Shown here: piece by piece, positions 53,691 to 64,000 of the stretch
How the letters are laid out: each line of letters begins with the position of its first letter
How positions within the stretch are numbered: the first letter of the stretch is position 1
Assembly (NCBI GenBank): GCA_949358305.1
Contig: OX442314.1
Span: 48,244,581 to 48,308,580, forward strand
Direction of reading: 5' to 3'
Source of the DNA: Strigamia acuminata
Lineage: Eukaryota > Arthropoda > Chilopoda > Geophilomorpha > Linotaeniidae
Length of the DNA stretch: 64,000 bases
Position numbers and translations under genes: made by a program
The notes under the pieces: generated by a model
What the model was told of the DNA's origin: nothing
The model's database searches: none
Seen by the model: the letters and a program-made list of their open reading frames with translations, nothing else

Positions 53691-54280
53691 TTCGGATTTT
53701 TGCAATACATTATTGCCGCAACAACAAGTGATTGTTGCCACGGTTTTTGCAGCGCTTCCACATAATATCAAATTGATATTTTTTACCACTGCTCCTGAGC
53801 ATAAGCTTGTCCGCACTCTGCATGTTTTTTAATTTTTTATGTTTAAAAAACTTTTAATTTAATATGAAATTATGATTTTAAATTGCTGTCTCTGCCACTG
53901 CTTTCAAATTAGCAAAAAAAAAATTTTATTTATTTCTTTATTGAAATTCAATTTCGATGTAGGTAATTCCAGAATTTTAATTACAACCAGTAATTAAAAA
54001 CTAATTTAATACTCAAAACACTTCTCGATTTATTGTTTATTGTTTATTGTTTGTTTGTTTGATTCTCACTACCGTTAGTTGATATTTCACAAAAATACAT
54101 TGAATGTTTTTAAATTTAATAACAACGCAATTAAATAATTAATTCTTAACAAATTTTGATTATAATGATAAACAACTTAGATCACGCTGTCGAATTAATC
54201 GTTTCTAGGAGTGTGATTTCCAAACATTTTAAGTAATGATCTCATTCCTTGTATGATTTTCTTGTGGTTAGTTGATTTCC
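53691..54280. other. No gene seen; 3' flank of the zinc-finger gene
   Basis: AT-rich from 53820, with TTTATTG/TTTGTTTG runs near 54030-54060. No exon or clear element. Confidence 0.35.
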
Positions 54281-54895
54281 TTAAAATACTTTTTCTCCTG
54301 TATGGGTTAAAAGATGTCTTCTTAAATGCCCACTTTGAAGACAGGAATAAGCACACAAATGACACTTGAACGGTTTTACTCCAGTATGGGTTAAAAAATG
54401 TGTTCTTAAGTTCCCATTTTGAGCCGAAGAGTAATCGCACCAATGGCACTTGAATGGTTTTTCTCCTGTGTGGGTTAATAGATGTTTTCTTAAATCCCCA
54501 TTTTGATTGCAAGAATAATCACACAAATGGCAATTGAACGGTTTTTCTCCTGTGTGGGTTAATAAATGTCGTTTTAAATTTCCTCTGTCACTGCAGGAAT
54601 GATCACAGAAATGGCACTTGAACGGTTTTTCTCTTGAATGGGTTAATAAATGTGTTTTTAAGTTCCCACTTTGATTGCAAGAATAATAACACAAATGGCA
54701 CTTGAACGGCTTTTCGCCAGTGTGAATTCGCATGTGGACAGTCATGCCAGTTTTAAGTCGAAATGAAAGTGAACACATTTGACATTTGAACGGCTTTTCA
54801 CCAGTGTGTTTAAGCATGTGCTGTTGCAATAAGCACACGTATGAACACGAATAATCACACAGGTTGCATTTGTAATCCTCATGTGTTCTCTCCAT
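54281..54895 (-). CDS. C2H2 zinc-finger protein, seven fingers (204 aa)
   Basis: ATG at 54895 (MERTHEDYKCNLCDYSC). Seven consecutive C-x2-C-x12-H-x3-H fingers occupy nearly the whole protein, joined by HTGEKPFKC-type linkers (one reads HSREKPFKC and one HTGVKPFKC). Many knuckles read CHLCDYSC, which implies duplication within the gene. Such proteins usually bind DNA, but the target cannot be told. It ends HTGEKVF-stop, that is, in a linker, so the last finger may have been lost or more exons may exist. The sequence before the ATG does not show a convincing splice acceptor. Confidence 0.8.
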   Translation of the reverse strand: MERTHEDYKCNLCDYSCSYVCLLQQHMLKHTGEKPFKCQMCSLSFRLKTGMTVHMRIHTGEKPFKCHLCYYSCNQSGNLKTHLLTHSREKPFKCHFCDHSCSDRGNLKRHLLTHTGEKPFNCHLCDYSCNQNGDLRKHLLTHTGEKPFKCHWCDYSSAQNGNLRTHFLTHTGVKPFKCHLCAYSCLQSGHLRRHLLTHTGEKVF

Positions 54896-55907
54896 TTTTT
54901 TTTACTTCAACCACTTAAATGAACGCAGTCTAAAATGAAAAAAATAATACTCCGTATTATTTAAGTTCGAAAACGATTAACTTAATTGGACACACTTTAA
55001 ATAATATTGGTATGTATATACTCTGAACAGAAAAAACGAGGTTAGGCGAGTTAGGCCTAACGGTCGATGCACGATTGCGCCGGACTTAATAGACCCGAAA
55101 AAAATCCCATAATATCCAAATAAATGTGATTTATCTAATTTCCTATCTTTACCTTAATCTGCTTACTCTTTGGAACCTTTCACACGTAATAAACATGCAT
55201 TTGATGATCGAAAAAGTGCGATACTTTGCCAAAATGTAATAAGACAGAGCAAACAGAAGTTGCCATAGAAACTGTAAGTGCATAATAGCACCGACTAGTG
55301 ACAATATGTGAACTAAACACAATACAACAAAGGCACAAACACTATTACACTACAAATTGAATGCACATTGCAAATTCTTTAATTTAATTGAAAAAAGATA
55401 AAAACAAGCCTAAACAAATTAACTTTTCAAACAATTTTTATTTCATGAATCAAATGTCATTTATTTTCACGTTTGTTTGTTCGTGAAACGAAATTGAAAT
55501 TTCTAGTTTTGGAACGAGCAATTATTTTTATCAGCTTTGAAATAAAGTTTAAAAGATTAACTTAAAGCTTGTAAAACGAGCAGTTCGCAACGTTTAAGAT
55601 AAACCATTTGAACGGATTAAAAACAATTACCACTTGACTACAGGCAGAGTCGTCCGAAATCACTAATTCTTGTGGTTTCTTCTCGGCAACTTGATAAAAA
55701 TAAACTGTTCTGACTTTATTTGTAAAATGTAAGGAAATTCAAAATATTGCAAGTTTTGTGTATTTTGCAAAATGATTGCATGTATGCAATGACATTTATA
55801 TAATTTGTCGGGAGATAAATCAACGGAGATAAATTTCAATTTTCAATTACAAAATTATGTACTTATTTTAAAAACAAGAAGAAAAAGCACGATTATATCC
55901 AATGTTT
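54896..55907. other. No gene seen; upstream flank of the zinc-finger gene
   Basis: AT-rich intergenic DNA up to the Copia element. A short GTTAGGCGAGTTAGGCC-type stretch at 55043 is the only locally GC-rich piece. The bases TGTTT at 55903-55907 are the left target copy of Copia. Confidence 0.4.
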
Positions 55908-56121
55908 TGTTGGGATATTTGATGTGGAAAATCACCACTTGATGTCATTGTGCAAGTGCAATTAGTGTAGTTTGAGTTTTTTATATCCTGTGGTGACACT
56001 CCTACCATATATGGAGTGAACATCCTTCCTGTGTTTTTTCCCCACTCATTCACTTGATGTAGAACAGTGAGGTTGCTCTAAACTGTATTAAACTTCAACC
56101 GTTTTTACTTGATTCATAACA
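55908..56121 (+). repeat. Copia 5' LTR
   Basis: 214 bp. It contains GCAAGTGCAATTAG where the 3' LTR has GCAATTAG. A TATATGG stretch near 56009 may be part of the promoter. Confidence 0.88.
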
Positions 56122-56136
56122 AATGGTAGCAGAGAG
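56122..56136 (+). other. Copia primer-binding site
   Basis: AATGGTAGCAGAGAG directly follows the LTR. TGGTAGCAGAG is complementary to the CTCTGCTACCA end of initiator tRNA-Met. Confidence 0.7.
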
Positions 56137-56433
56137 GAAGGTTGAACAATCATCAGCCACACTGAATAGAAGAAAAACGGTATTGAGACCGAAAAACAAG
56201 AAGTTTTGAGTAGATTTGAGGCGACGGTTGAGAAGCAACCACGAGACGAAAATCGAGAGTAACGCCGCGCCATCTTGAAGAGCACGATACGAGACGACGA
56301 GAAACAGCTTTAACAAAGACTGTGAGCAACAATTCGATTCGAGGTGAATTAAACAATATTGAGATTGTGCCACAGAACCGAGACGGAGGAAAAAGTTGAA
56401 CAATACGTGCAAATTGAGACGAAACCAACAAAG

Positions 56434-59400
56434 ATGAGCGATACCGGTAATTGGAGTTTGGCTAACATTGAGCCATTAAATGATGCGAATTATTTCCTAT
56501 GGGAATCGAGAGTGGAGGGAGTCCTCAGGGCCAAGAAATTGTGGAAAGAAGTAATAGTTGGAGCCGAACCGCAGCGAGGAGTCCAAGGAGAAGCGGATTT
56601 TGACGCAAAAGAGAAAACTTGGAACGATTGGGACGATAAAAACGCGGCGGCCCACTTCACGATGATCAGCACAATGACGGCACCACAAGTTTTGAAGTAT
56701 TCAAACACAAAAGGTGCAAAGGCACTTTGGGATTTGGTGAAAACCAACATGGCGGCGAAAACCCAAGAATTGCAAATGAGGAGTGCCTGCGAGCTGACAC
56801 AGCTAAAGATGAATAACAAAGAAGATGTAGACACGTACATGAACAGGGCCGAAGCAATAATCAACCGCTGTGCAAAACTTGGCAAAAATATAGACGACTA
56901 CGAATGCAAGTTTTACGTGACGAAAGGACTGAGACGAGAATTTGACGCGAATGTGCGCGCAATTGAAGTGCAGGCGAATTTAGACATGTCAAAAATTCGT
57001 GACATATTAAAAATGGAAGAAGGTCGAATTTCAACTAGAAAAGAAGAGAAAAATACGACAATGAACGAGACCGCACTAAAAACACGAGAGAAGGGACAAA
57101 AACCAAAGCGCACATGCTTCAACTGTGGCCGCGGAGGGCACATGGCGAGAGAGTGCTACAGCGAGGCAAAATGTTACAACTGCCAGGAGTTTGGTCACTT
57201 ATCAAAAGATTGTTCGAAACCGAAACGAGAATTTAGAAGTGGCGACTCAAGAGGACGTGGTCGAGGCAGAGGCGGTCAGCGAGGTCGCGGCAGAGGAAAG
57301 AGCGAGACGTCAATGATGGCATTTGAGGAAAAGCCTGAATTCACACTCATGACGTATGAAATGGATGAAAACACGAATGATGAAGAGACGAATGAAGAAC
57401 CCGATGGAGAGAGCGATTGGGTATTAGACTCAGGAGCGACAAGCCACATGACGGCACTAGATGCGAAACATTTCGACGTATTTGATGAAGATGAGAAGAA
57501 CATCGGAATGGCGAAGAAAGGAAAAAGCATGAAATCGATTGGAATGGGCGAGATTGTGCTCGAACACGACGGGAAAAATTCCAGATTGAAGAAGGTGTTG
57601 TGCGTGCCGCAAATTGGAAGCAATTTGCTATCAGTATCGAAAATTGTCGATAATGGACTAAAAGTCACATTCTCCAAAACGAGCGCAACAATTGACGATG
57701 AGAATGGAGAAGAAGTTATGACGGTACCAAGAAAAGGAGACATGTTTGTGTTGCACGCGAACATTAAACAATGCGAGAAGTCGTACAAAGCGGAGGAAAA
57801 CGACAACAATTGGCACGTGAGATTGGGACACCTGAATTACAACACCCTGAGAGAAATGAAAAATGAAGAACTAGCATACGGCATAGAAATTAGCAGCAAA
57901 GGTGGCGCCGTGTGTGAACCATGCATCGCAGGAAAGATGAAAAAGTCGTCGCACAAATCGGTAGCAGACCGACAATCGTCCAGCATTATGGAATTGTGGC
58001 ACATTGATTTAATTGGACCAATTGGACCCGAATCTCGAGGAGGTGCAAACTATGTAATGACTGTAGTAGACGATTGGAGTAGGATGTTGATGATAAAAAC
58101 ATTAAACGCCAAAAGCGACGCGAGAGAGAAGTTGATAGAACTAATCACGTGCATGGAGAGACAAACTGATAAAAAGCTGAAGAAATTAAGGAGCGACAAT
58201 GGCGGCGAGTTCTTGTCCAAAAGTATGAAAGAATGGACAACAAAGAGGGGCATCGAGCATCAGCTGACCACAGCATTTAATCCGGCTAGCAATGGCGTCG
58301 CGGAACGCGCAAACCGGACAATCCTTGAGATGTTGAGAGCAATTTTGAAAGATTGCAAACTGCCAAAGACGTTTTGGGCGGAGTGTGCATCGACAGTGGC
58401 GCACATCCGCAACCGGTGCAAATCGTCGGTTCACGGACGCACACCATTCGAGATATGGTTTGGGAGAAAACCAAATATAAAATATTTGAGAAGATTCGGA
58501 TGTATAGCATATGTGCTAATTAAGGACCACAAACGAAAGAAATTGGATCCCAAAGCAGAAAAAGCAGTATTCATTGGATACTCGAATACAAGGAAGGCGT
58601 ACCGAATTTATCATCCGGAAAGCGATTCAATTAGTGAAGAAATCGACGTAAAATTTGACGAGAGCGAAATTGGCGCAGATTTGCTGAATGGAGAAATCAA
58701 AGACGATGAAGAGATTGAGACAGTCAAAATCGATCTGAACTGCGAAGAAAACGAAGACGAATCAGACGATGCTGAGGATGAAGAGCAAAACGAGATAAAT
58801 GAAGAAGAAAATGAAGCCAATGAATCGGAAGATAACACGGAAGAAAACGACACTGAGGTCGAACGTGACGAACCACCACGGAGGGGACGACCAGCAGGGG
58901 TGACCAGGGAAATGAAGTTGGTCGCCGATAAAGTGCAAAGAGAAGAACACGAGAAGAGACTGGTTGACCAGGGAGCGCGAAGATCAGAGAGAATTAAGAC
59001 GAAGCAAATGGCATTACTAGTAGAAGAAATCTTAACGCCGAAAAACTTCCACGAAGCAACAAACTCCCATCACGCGACGGAATGGAAGGCCGCGATGGAT
59101 GACGAAATGAGTTCGATGAAACAACACGGAGTGTGGAAAATTGGAAAATTGCCAAAAGGAAAGAAGGCGGTGAAATCCAAGTGGGTTTATAAAGTGAAGT
59201 TAAATTCCGAGGGGGAACCGGAAAGATTCAGAGCAAGATTGGTAGCCACTGGATACTCGCAGAAATTCGGGGACGACTACGAGCTGACCTTCGCCCCGGT
59301 TATCCGAATAGAGACTTTGAGAATGCTGATCAACGTAGCAGCAAAAATCAACAGACCATTAAAACAACATGATGTCAAAGCCGCATATCTTCACGGCAAG

Positions 59401-60575
59401 CTGAAGGAGATGATATTTATGATACAGCCAGAAGGATATGTTGAAGGAGGAAAAGGACATGTTTGTCAATTAATTAAAAGCATCTATGGATTGAAACAGG
59501 CAGGGAGATGTTGGTTTGAAATGTTGGATAAGACATTGAAGAAAATTGGATTTAAACCATCTCCAGAGGACCCATGCCTTTATGTGATTTTTGTTGATGG
59601 CAACTTTATGTTCCTTGGCGTATACGTAGACGATGACTTATCTTTGGCATCCACAGACGAATTTGAGACGGAATTAATGTCAAGAATGAAGGAAGAAATT
59701 GAGTTCGTGAGCATAGGAAGACTGGAATACATCCTGGGAATCCAAGTCGAATATATAAATGGAAGAATCAACATCCACCAAGGCGGATACATAAAAAGAT
59801 TGGTGGAGAGCGAGGGATTGGAAGAATGCAATGCGGCAATAACACCAGTGAACCCCAATCAAAATTTGGACGAATTTGACAACAGCGAGAAAATTGACGC
59901 AACACAGTATCAGGAACTGCTGGGCAAGATGATGTACCTTGCCACACACACGAGGCCAGATCTGAGTTTCCCGATGAGCCTGTTATCTCAGTATAACAAG
60001 GACCCACGAAAGATCCATTTTACCGCATTGAAGCGAGTATTGAGATACCTGAAGGGGACGACGAACTACAAGCTCAGTTACGGAAGAGAAGAGAGCCACA
60101 TCCACGGCTACTCGGACGCGAGTTGGGACCGGACATCGAACGCACGGTCATTCTCCGGATTCATCACACTGACGGAAGTTCGATTATTAACTGGAAGTGC
60201 CAGAAACAAGCGATAGTCGCGATGTCGAGTACAGAGAGTGAGCTCTTGGCGCTGACCGAAGGAGTGCGAGAATTAATTTGGTTGAAACAACTCGCGATTG
60301 GACTAAATGGAGAAGTCGACAACGGAGAGACCACAACAATGCACTGCGATAGTTTGAACGCAGTAAAACTGTTGCGAGGCGGAGCGCAAAAGACGAGGAC
60401 CAAGCACTTGAATCGAAAAGTGCATTTCATCAAACAAGAGATCGAGGATGGAAACATTATCGTGGAACATGTCGCAAGCCAAGACATGTTAGCAGACTTT
60501 TTAACGAAGCCTTTAGCCGGACCTGCACTGAACGGAATACTAGAAGCATTAGGACTAAAGACTGTGGGGGAATAA
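56434..60575 (+). pseudogene. Copia Gag-Pol, one frameshift in RNase H
   Basis: ATG 56434 ([20 protein letters not shown]) starts Gag, and the upstream in-frame extension has no ATG. Two CCHC knuckles ([28 protein letters not shown]) near residue 215-260 are followed by an RGRG-rich tract. Protease [15 protein letters not shown]-pre-integrase [12 protein letters not shown], and integrase with [18 protein letters not shown] and [14 protein letters not shown] follow. RT has [21 protein letters not shown] and the [10 protein letters not shown] active site, and RNase H starts at GYSDASWD. At about 60170 a one-base loss shifts the frame, and the first frame stops at 60216. The second frame (60123-60575) continues [23 protein letters not shown] and KHLNRKVHFIKQ to the stop. 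Without that shift, it would be a full-length polyprotein. Confidence 0.9.
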
Positions 60576-60677
60576 TGACTTTATTGTGTGCAGTGTTCAT
60601 ATTGATTGTTTTTGTATAATTGTGTTTATTGAGAAGTGTTTTTGTGATGAAATCGAATTGTTGATTTTGGGGGAATT

Positions 60678-60885
60678 TGTTGGGATATTTGATGTGGAAA
60701 ATCACCACTTGATGTCATTGTGCAATTAGTGTAGTTTGAGTTTTTTATATCCTGTGGTGACACTCCTACCATATATGGAGTGAACATCCTTCCTGTGTTT
60801 TTTCCCCACTCATTCACTTGATGTAGAACAGTGAGGTTGCTCTAAACTGTATTAAACTTCAATCGTTTTTACTTGATTCATAACA
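60678..60885 (+). repeat. Copia 3' LTR
   Basis: 208 bp, ends as in the 5' LTR. It is followed directly by the target copy TGTTT. Confidence 0.88.
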
Positions 60886-61150
60886 TGTTTGTCGGCTATA
60901 ATGAGATCTTTGAGTTGGCCTTCGATATTGGTCCACTCCTCGACGGTGTACGTGGGCCAGACGTGGTTGGGTTTGGTCACGGTGGTCTCGTCTGGTTTGA
61001 GAATGAGCCAGGTGCGATCTACACTGACCATAATTGCCCTCATGATAAAATTGAAACGACAGAAAAGCCGCGTACGGTGAAATGGATGCGAGCCAATCGT
61101 CGTAAAGGTTGAAAAAAATCGTTTTCGATTCGATACTTTGCCGCAACGTA
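60886..61150 (-). pseudogene. PRPF8 (Prp8 spliceosome protein) fragment, frameshifted
   Basis: On minus, one frame reads KTIFFNLYDDWLASISPYAA and, after a frame change near 61050, another reads WLILKPDETTVTKPNHVWPT followed by VEEWTNIEGQLKDLIIAD. Both halves match consecutive parts of the conserved C-terminal half of PRPF8, where the family has IFFNLYDDW and LKDLILAD. Several normally invariant positions differ. The match stops at the Copia insertion: beyond the target copy the left flank gives only KHWI and a stop. This is a partial, decayed copy, not a functional splicing factor. Confidence 0.75.
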
Positions 61151-62041
61151 GAAGAACTACATCCCGGATGGAGTGGAGATAGGAGTAGCAGGTGTGTTGT
61201 TTTTTCCCAACGTGTTTCACCGCAATCTCTTGATGGGTATTGTTTCCCATCGTGGGCATTCTGAATTCCTTATAATGGATTTTTATTGTCCTGCCCTTGA
61301 CGCGAAAACTGACACGAAAGGCATGTTTTTTTTTTTTGCATGGGCGTACCAATACTTTTAGATTAAAAGCTACGTACCGTAATGTATGATTTCCTCAATT
61401 AATCGGGGCGAGAGTAGTGTGGTGTTTGGATGCCCGGATGGACGCGTTGCGCTTGCGCAGTACTTTGAACAATGGCGGCGGCGGGGAAGTACGTTACGCT
61501 TTTTGTTTCTCATTTGCGACGATTATAACCTGTAATTTGATTGATTTTTCTCATTTAGGATTTGAAAAAACCTTTAGTGTACGAGCGTAACTGGCTGGCG
61601 ATGTCTCAACGTCGAAGGTAGGGAAAATACTCGCCTAAAATTCACTCCTGTCTCACATTTTGTGTTTAAGGTCCAATGTCGTGGTTTATGTGAAATTTTT
61701 TCCTTTCAATTAATTTGAGTGCTATTGCCGCGTTGGTCGTGTGTGCTAATTCAATGGCAAAGTCTCGGATCGGATCGGGGAGAATTCTGGAATTTTTACG
61801 GGAAATTGGATTTTGTAACTTTAAATTCGGGAGACGAAATAACTCAGATGAAGTTGGTCGATTCACTTTTAATATTTTGTGGTCCATTTCGTTGATACTT
61901 TTGCTATTTTGTTGCATGACACGAGGCACTACATTTAAACGTGTCATCTCAATGACTAAAACGAACGAGTGAGTGGTGCGTTTATATTTTCGTAAACACG
62001 GATTGAACAAATAGGGTTAAATTGTTTCGTTTACTTCACAA
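61151..62041. other. No firm gene; weak overlapping ORFs
   Basis: On + there is a possible two-exon reading: ATG at about 61441 (MDALRLRSTLNNGGGGE), intron GTACGT..TTTAG from about 61487 to 61559, then a short exon containing KKPLVYERNWLAMSQRR ending in a stop near 61620. On minus an ORF at 61666-62010 ends KLIERKKFHINHDIGP. Neither is recognised, and both are below the level needed to call a gene. Confidence 0.25.
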
Positions 62042-62115
62042 TCAGATGAAGTGCTCAACAAGAGCAAATATTGAGAGACCGGTCCAAATAGCAATAATCG
62101 ATCCGCTTTTGGCAA
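62042..62115 (-). pseudogene. C-terminal exon of a DEG/ENaC-type channel (isolated)
   Basis: The acceptor CTTTTTAG is followed by codons reading AKSGSIIAIWTGLSIFALVE and then HFI and a stop. This matches the last transmembrane helix of the DEG/ENaC-like exon at 63664-64000 (GSIISIWTGLSIYALIQHL). No upstream exons were found in the next 1.5 kb, so it is either the last exon of a gene with long introns or a leftover from a tandem duplication. These proteins are sodium-selective channels, called pickpocket in insects. Confidence 0.55.
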
Positions 62116-62269
62116 CTAAAAAGGATGCTTTGGATCGTTTTCATGACGGATGTTAATACTTATGTCTTAGACGTGTGAGCTTATGCCAGATCTCACGTTT
62201 AATTACAACTTGTGTTGATTGATTTCTGAGTTGAAATGGTCCAGTGTGTTTTCCTCCGTGGGCTTGTGT

Positions 62270-63140
62270 AAGCAATATTTGGAATATGATAATGAATTTT
62301 AAATCATTAAATTTTTATTCGTGAATTAATTACTTCATACAGAAGTTGTGTGCATTACAAACATCAATGATTTTTTAAACTTAAGTGATAATTATACATA
62401 AAAATAATTTGAAGTTTGAATGACATGTTATCAGCAAGGAATAAAGTGTCTATCTACCAATTTACAAGTATTTTTTAAATTTATTAATTTATGTTAGTGT
62501 CAAATTTAAAATACATTTCGAGAAGAAGGAATTAATTTGAAAACATTTGCTTGAGAAAAACAAGTGTGGGGAATAAGTAGTTTTAAACATGAGATTATTA
62601 AATCAGCAATACAACGCTGGTTTTTAATTATTTGCAACAATGATTGTGCCATTTAGCAACTCCAATGTGTTTAATGTGCCATACATTTTTTTTTCAACAA
62701 TATCTCGTAAATTTATTGAGTGTTTTGTAAGTGCATTACCAGAAATATAATTTGTGTGCATTAGGAAACATCAATAATTTTAACATATGAATAATTTGAA
62801 TGCATAATTGCAAAAAGTTTAAATTATTTTGTTTACATTGATGTGAAATGTTGGGTTAAATTGATGTGCATATTACTCACAAATCTATTTAGAATAGAAG
62901 GAATACATTTCAACTCATTTACTTGACCAAAAGAGGCAAGTACGAGTTAAAGTGAGTTTAAAAATTAAAAGTACATTGTCACACACAATTTATTTGATTA
63001 GAATTATCAATAATTTTTAAATTGTTGGTGATAAATCGTAACAATAATTTGAATGCATGTTTTCAATCATTTTTTTTTAAATATCTTAGTTTACAATGGG
63101 TGAAATGTATGTTCACATTGCTCACACAAAACCATTTAGA
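62270..63140. repeat. Three diverged copies of a several-hundred-bp AT-rich unit
   Basis: Related segments occur near 62340-62420, 62755-62830 and 62985-63070. Each has a GTGTGCATTA or CACACAATT start, then ATCAAT(A/G)ATTTTT, and AATAATTTGAATGCAT. Each is followed by a TTTAGAATAGAAGGAAT-like stretch. Divergence is high. No coding content. Confidence 0.45.
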
Positions 63141-63663
63141 GATGAAGAAACAATAACGTTTTTTCTTGAGCAAAACACAGTATGGCCTAAAGGTGGTTTA
63201 AATAGTATATATGTACTCTAACTCACTACAAGGTTGTTCCCACTCCCATTGGCCATTTCACCTGTGTAGTGCTACAAAAAAGTAAGGCAAAACACCAGAA
63301 TTGCATTGATAAAACAACCGATAAAGAAATCAATAATTGTTTGCTTTTCTGACAAAACAACCAATAAACTGAACAAACGTGAATGTCGAAATGAAAACAA
63401 CATAAAACTGTATCTTACAAATGGAAAAAAAAACATTTTACTATAAAATAAATATAAAATAACATCATTCTAATAATTCATTATAATAATCATTTTTGAG
63501 GTGTACAAGAATGCATTTCGATGTAGTTCATTTGAGTTACAAAGTGGAAAATGTAAAACTGTCTACAAGAGTGCTTTTGTTAGAATTAGAACAAACAGGT
63601 TTAAAAAGTAAAAAGAAAAGTATTTTTTTATAATAATTAATAATTCTGTGGTTTAGTTTGCAA
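63141..63663. other. No gene seen; 3' flank of the DEG/ENaC-like gene
   Basis: AT-rich with no supported exon. Confidence 0.35.
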
Positions 63664-64000
63664 TCAATTGAGATGTTGAATGAGAGCATAAATTGAGAGA
63701 CCGGTCCAAATGGAAATAATCGATCCAATTTGACACAGCAATTTGACAATGCTAATTTTCTTTTCCTCTTTAATTATTTCTCGAATGTCGCTTTCAACTT
63801 TAAATACATATAAGTAGTAGTCATCACTATTCTCGTGTTTTTTTACTTGAGGTATGAATATTGTCTCTTGACAGCGTTTTGAACAGGAACAGTGTGTGTG
63901 TGGATTCGTCTTGAATAGTGTCTCCAAATACATCGTGTGAGTGAGTTTAGCGGTTTCTTGAGTCAAGCAGAGCGGTAGATGACTCTTTTCCATAAATGGC
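63664..64000 (-). CDS. DEG/ENaC-type channel, C-terminal exon (5' end outside window)
   Basis: The frame is open from the right edge to the stop at 63664-63666. The ATG at 63993 is probably internal. The readable part has the Cys-rich end of the extracellular domain (HTHCSCSKRCQETIFIPQV), a spacer, EIIKEEKKISIVKLLCQIG, and then the second transmembrane segment GSIISIWTGLSIYALIQHL. The CxC..C pattern followed by an L-x3-G-x3-S/G-x-W-x-G-x-S membrane helix is the hallmark of the amiloride-sensitive channel family. The protein ends five residues after the helix, so the usual cytoplasmic tail is absent. Confidence 0.72.
   Translation of the reverse strand, partial: PFMEKSHLPLCLTQETAKLTHTMYLETLFKTNPHTHCSCSKRCQETIFIPQVKKHENSDDYYLYVFKVESDIREIIKEEKKISIVKLLCQIGSIISIWTGLSIYALIQHLN

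Larger units (their letters stand above)
55908..60885 (+). mobile_element. Ty1/Copia LTR retrotransposon, 4978 bp
   Basis: LTRs are at 55908-56121 (214 bp) and 60678-60885 (208 bp), with TGTTGGG..CATAACA ends. The target duplication TGTTT is at 55903-55907 and 60886-60890. The primer site AATGGTAGCAGAG directly after the 5' LTR matches the 3' end of initiator tRNA-Met, and a purine tract TTGGGGGAA precedes the 3' LTR. One Gag-Pol frame has integrase before RT, the Copia order. The frame is broken once in RNase H. The LTRs differ by a 6-bp indel near 55950 and at least one substitution, so the insertion is older than the Gypsy one. Confidence 0.93.

Noticed and set aside
61715-61972. 85-codon + ORF with a hydrophobic segment
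   Set aside because: It overlaps an equally weak minus ORF, has no splice or promoter support, and no recognised domain.
1-64000. tRNA or rRNA genes
   Set aside because: No cloverleaf with A and B box signals and no rRNA core sequence was recognised by eye. The tRNA-like pieces found are primer-binding sites inside LTR elements. A tRNAscan-SE or Infernal run would be decisive.

Overview
The window is AT-rich animal nuclear DNA, most likely from an arthropod and probably an insect. Evidence: short GT-AG introns, a FHOD-class formin, a TFIIB gene, DEG/ENaC channel exons, a C2H2 zinc-finger gene, and a heavy load of LTR retrotransposons, MITEs and minisatellites. No bacterial, organellar or CRISPR feature was seen. 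The species cannot be named from the sequence.

Layout from left to right. 1-1768 is the 3' end of a Ty3/Gypsy element on + that enters from outside the window. 2379-3307 is a small three-exon Tyr/Ser-rich gene, and 4908-6216 is a Lys/Ser/Thr-rich exon that may belong to the same locus. 9379-20225 is a complete 20-exon FHOD formin gene (Fhos), whose introns hold pogo-like, piggyBac-like and other MITEs and two minisatellites. 20573-34893 is a head-to-tail triplication of a three-exon MULE/ZSWIM-like transposase gene on the minus strand, with a period of 2635 bp. Its A/B junction is split by a 6409-bp LTR element that has a gag gene but no pol. 35047-36000 is an intronless TFIIB gene, divergent from MULE copy C. 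36236-38370 is a 30-bp minisatellite organised in a 636-bp higher-order repeat. 39149-39790 is an unknown small gene.

39977-52329 is a leucine-rich-repeat (LRR) gene on minus, split in its last coding exon by a 10.8-kb Gypsy element (40191-50979). That element has gag, pol and a third ORF, 623-bp LTRs that look identical, and a 4-bp target duplication. 53342-53682 holds a long hairpin and a hAT-type MITE with an 8-bp target duplication. 54281-54895 is a seven-finger C2H2 gene. 55908-60885 is a full-length Ty1/Copia element inserted beside a decayed PRPF8 fragment. 62042-64000 holds two related DEG/ENaC C-terminal exons.

The host genes look unrelated to one another, and the theme of the window is recent mobile-element activity. 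Three LTR elements are bounded by exact target duplications. One of them breaks a host coding exon, which reads in frame again if the element and one target copy are ignored. The least usual items are the Gypsy third ORF with a DnaJ-like CxxCxGxG zinc motif, the gag-only element with a tRNA-Gln-type primer site, the tandem MULE genes, and a spliced-looking antisense ORF in the Gypsy LTR. All homology calls come from recognising family motifs by eye. No database search was run.
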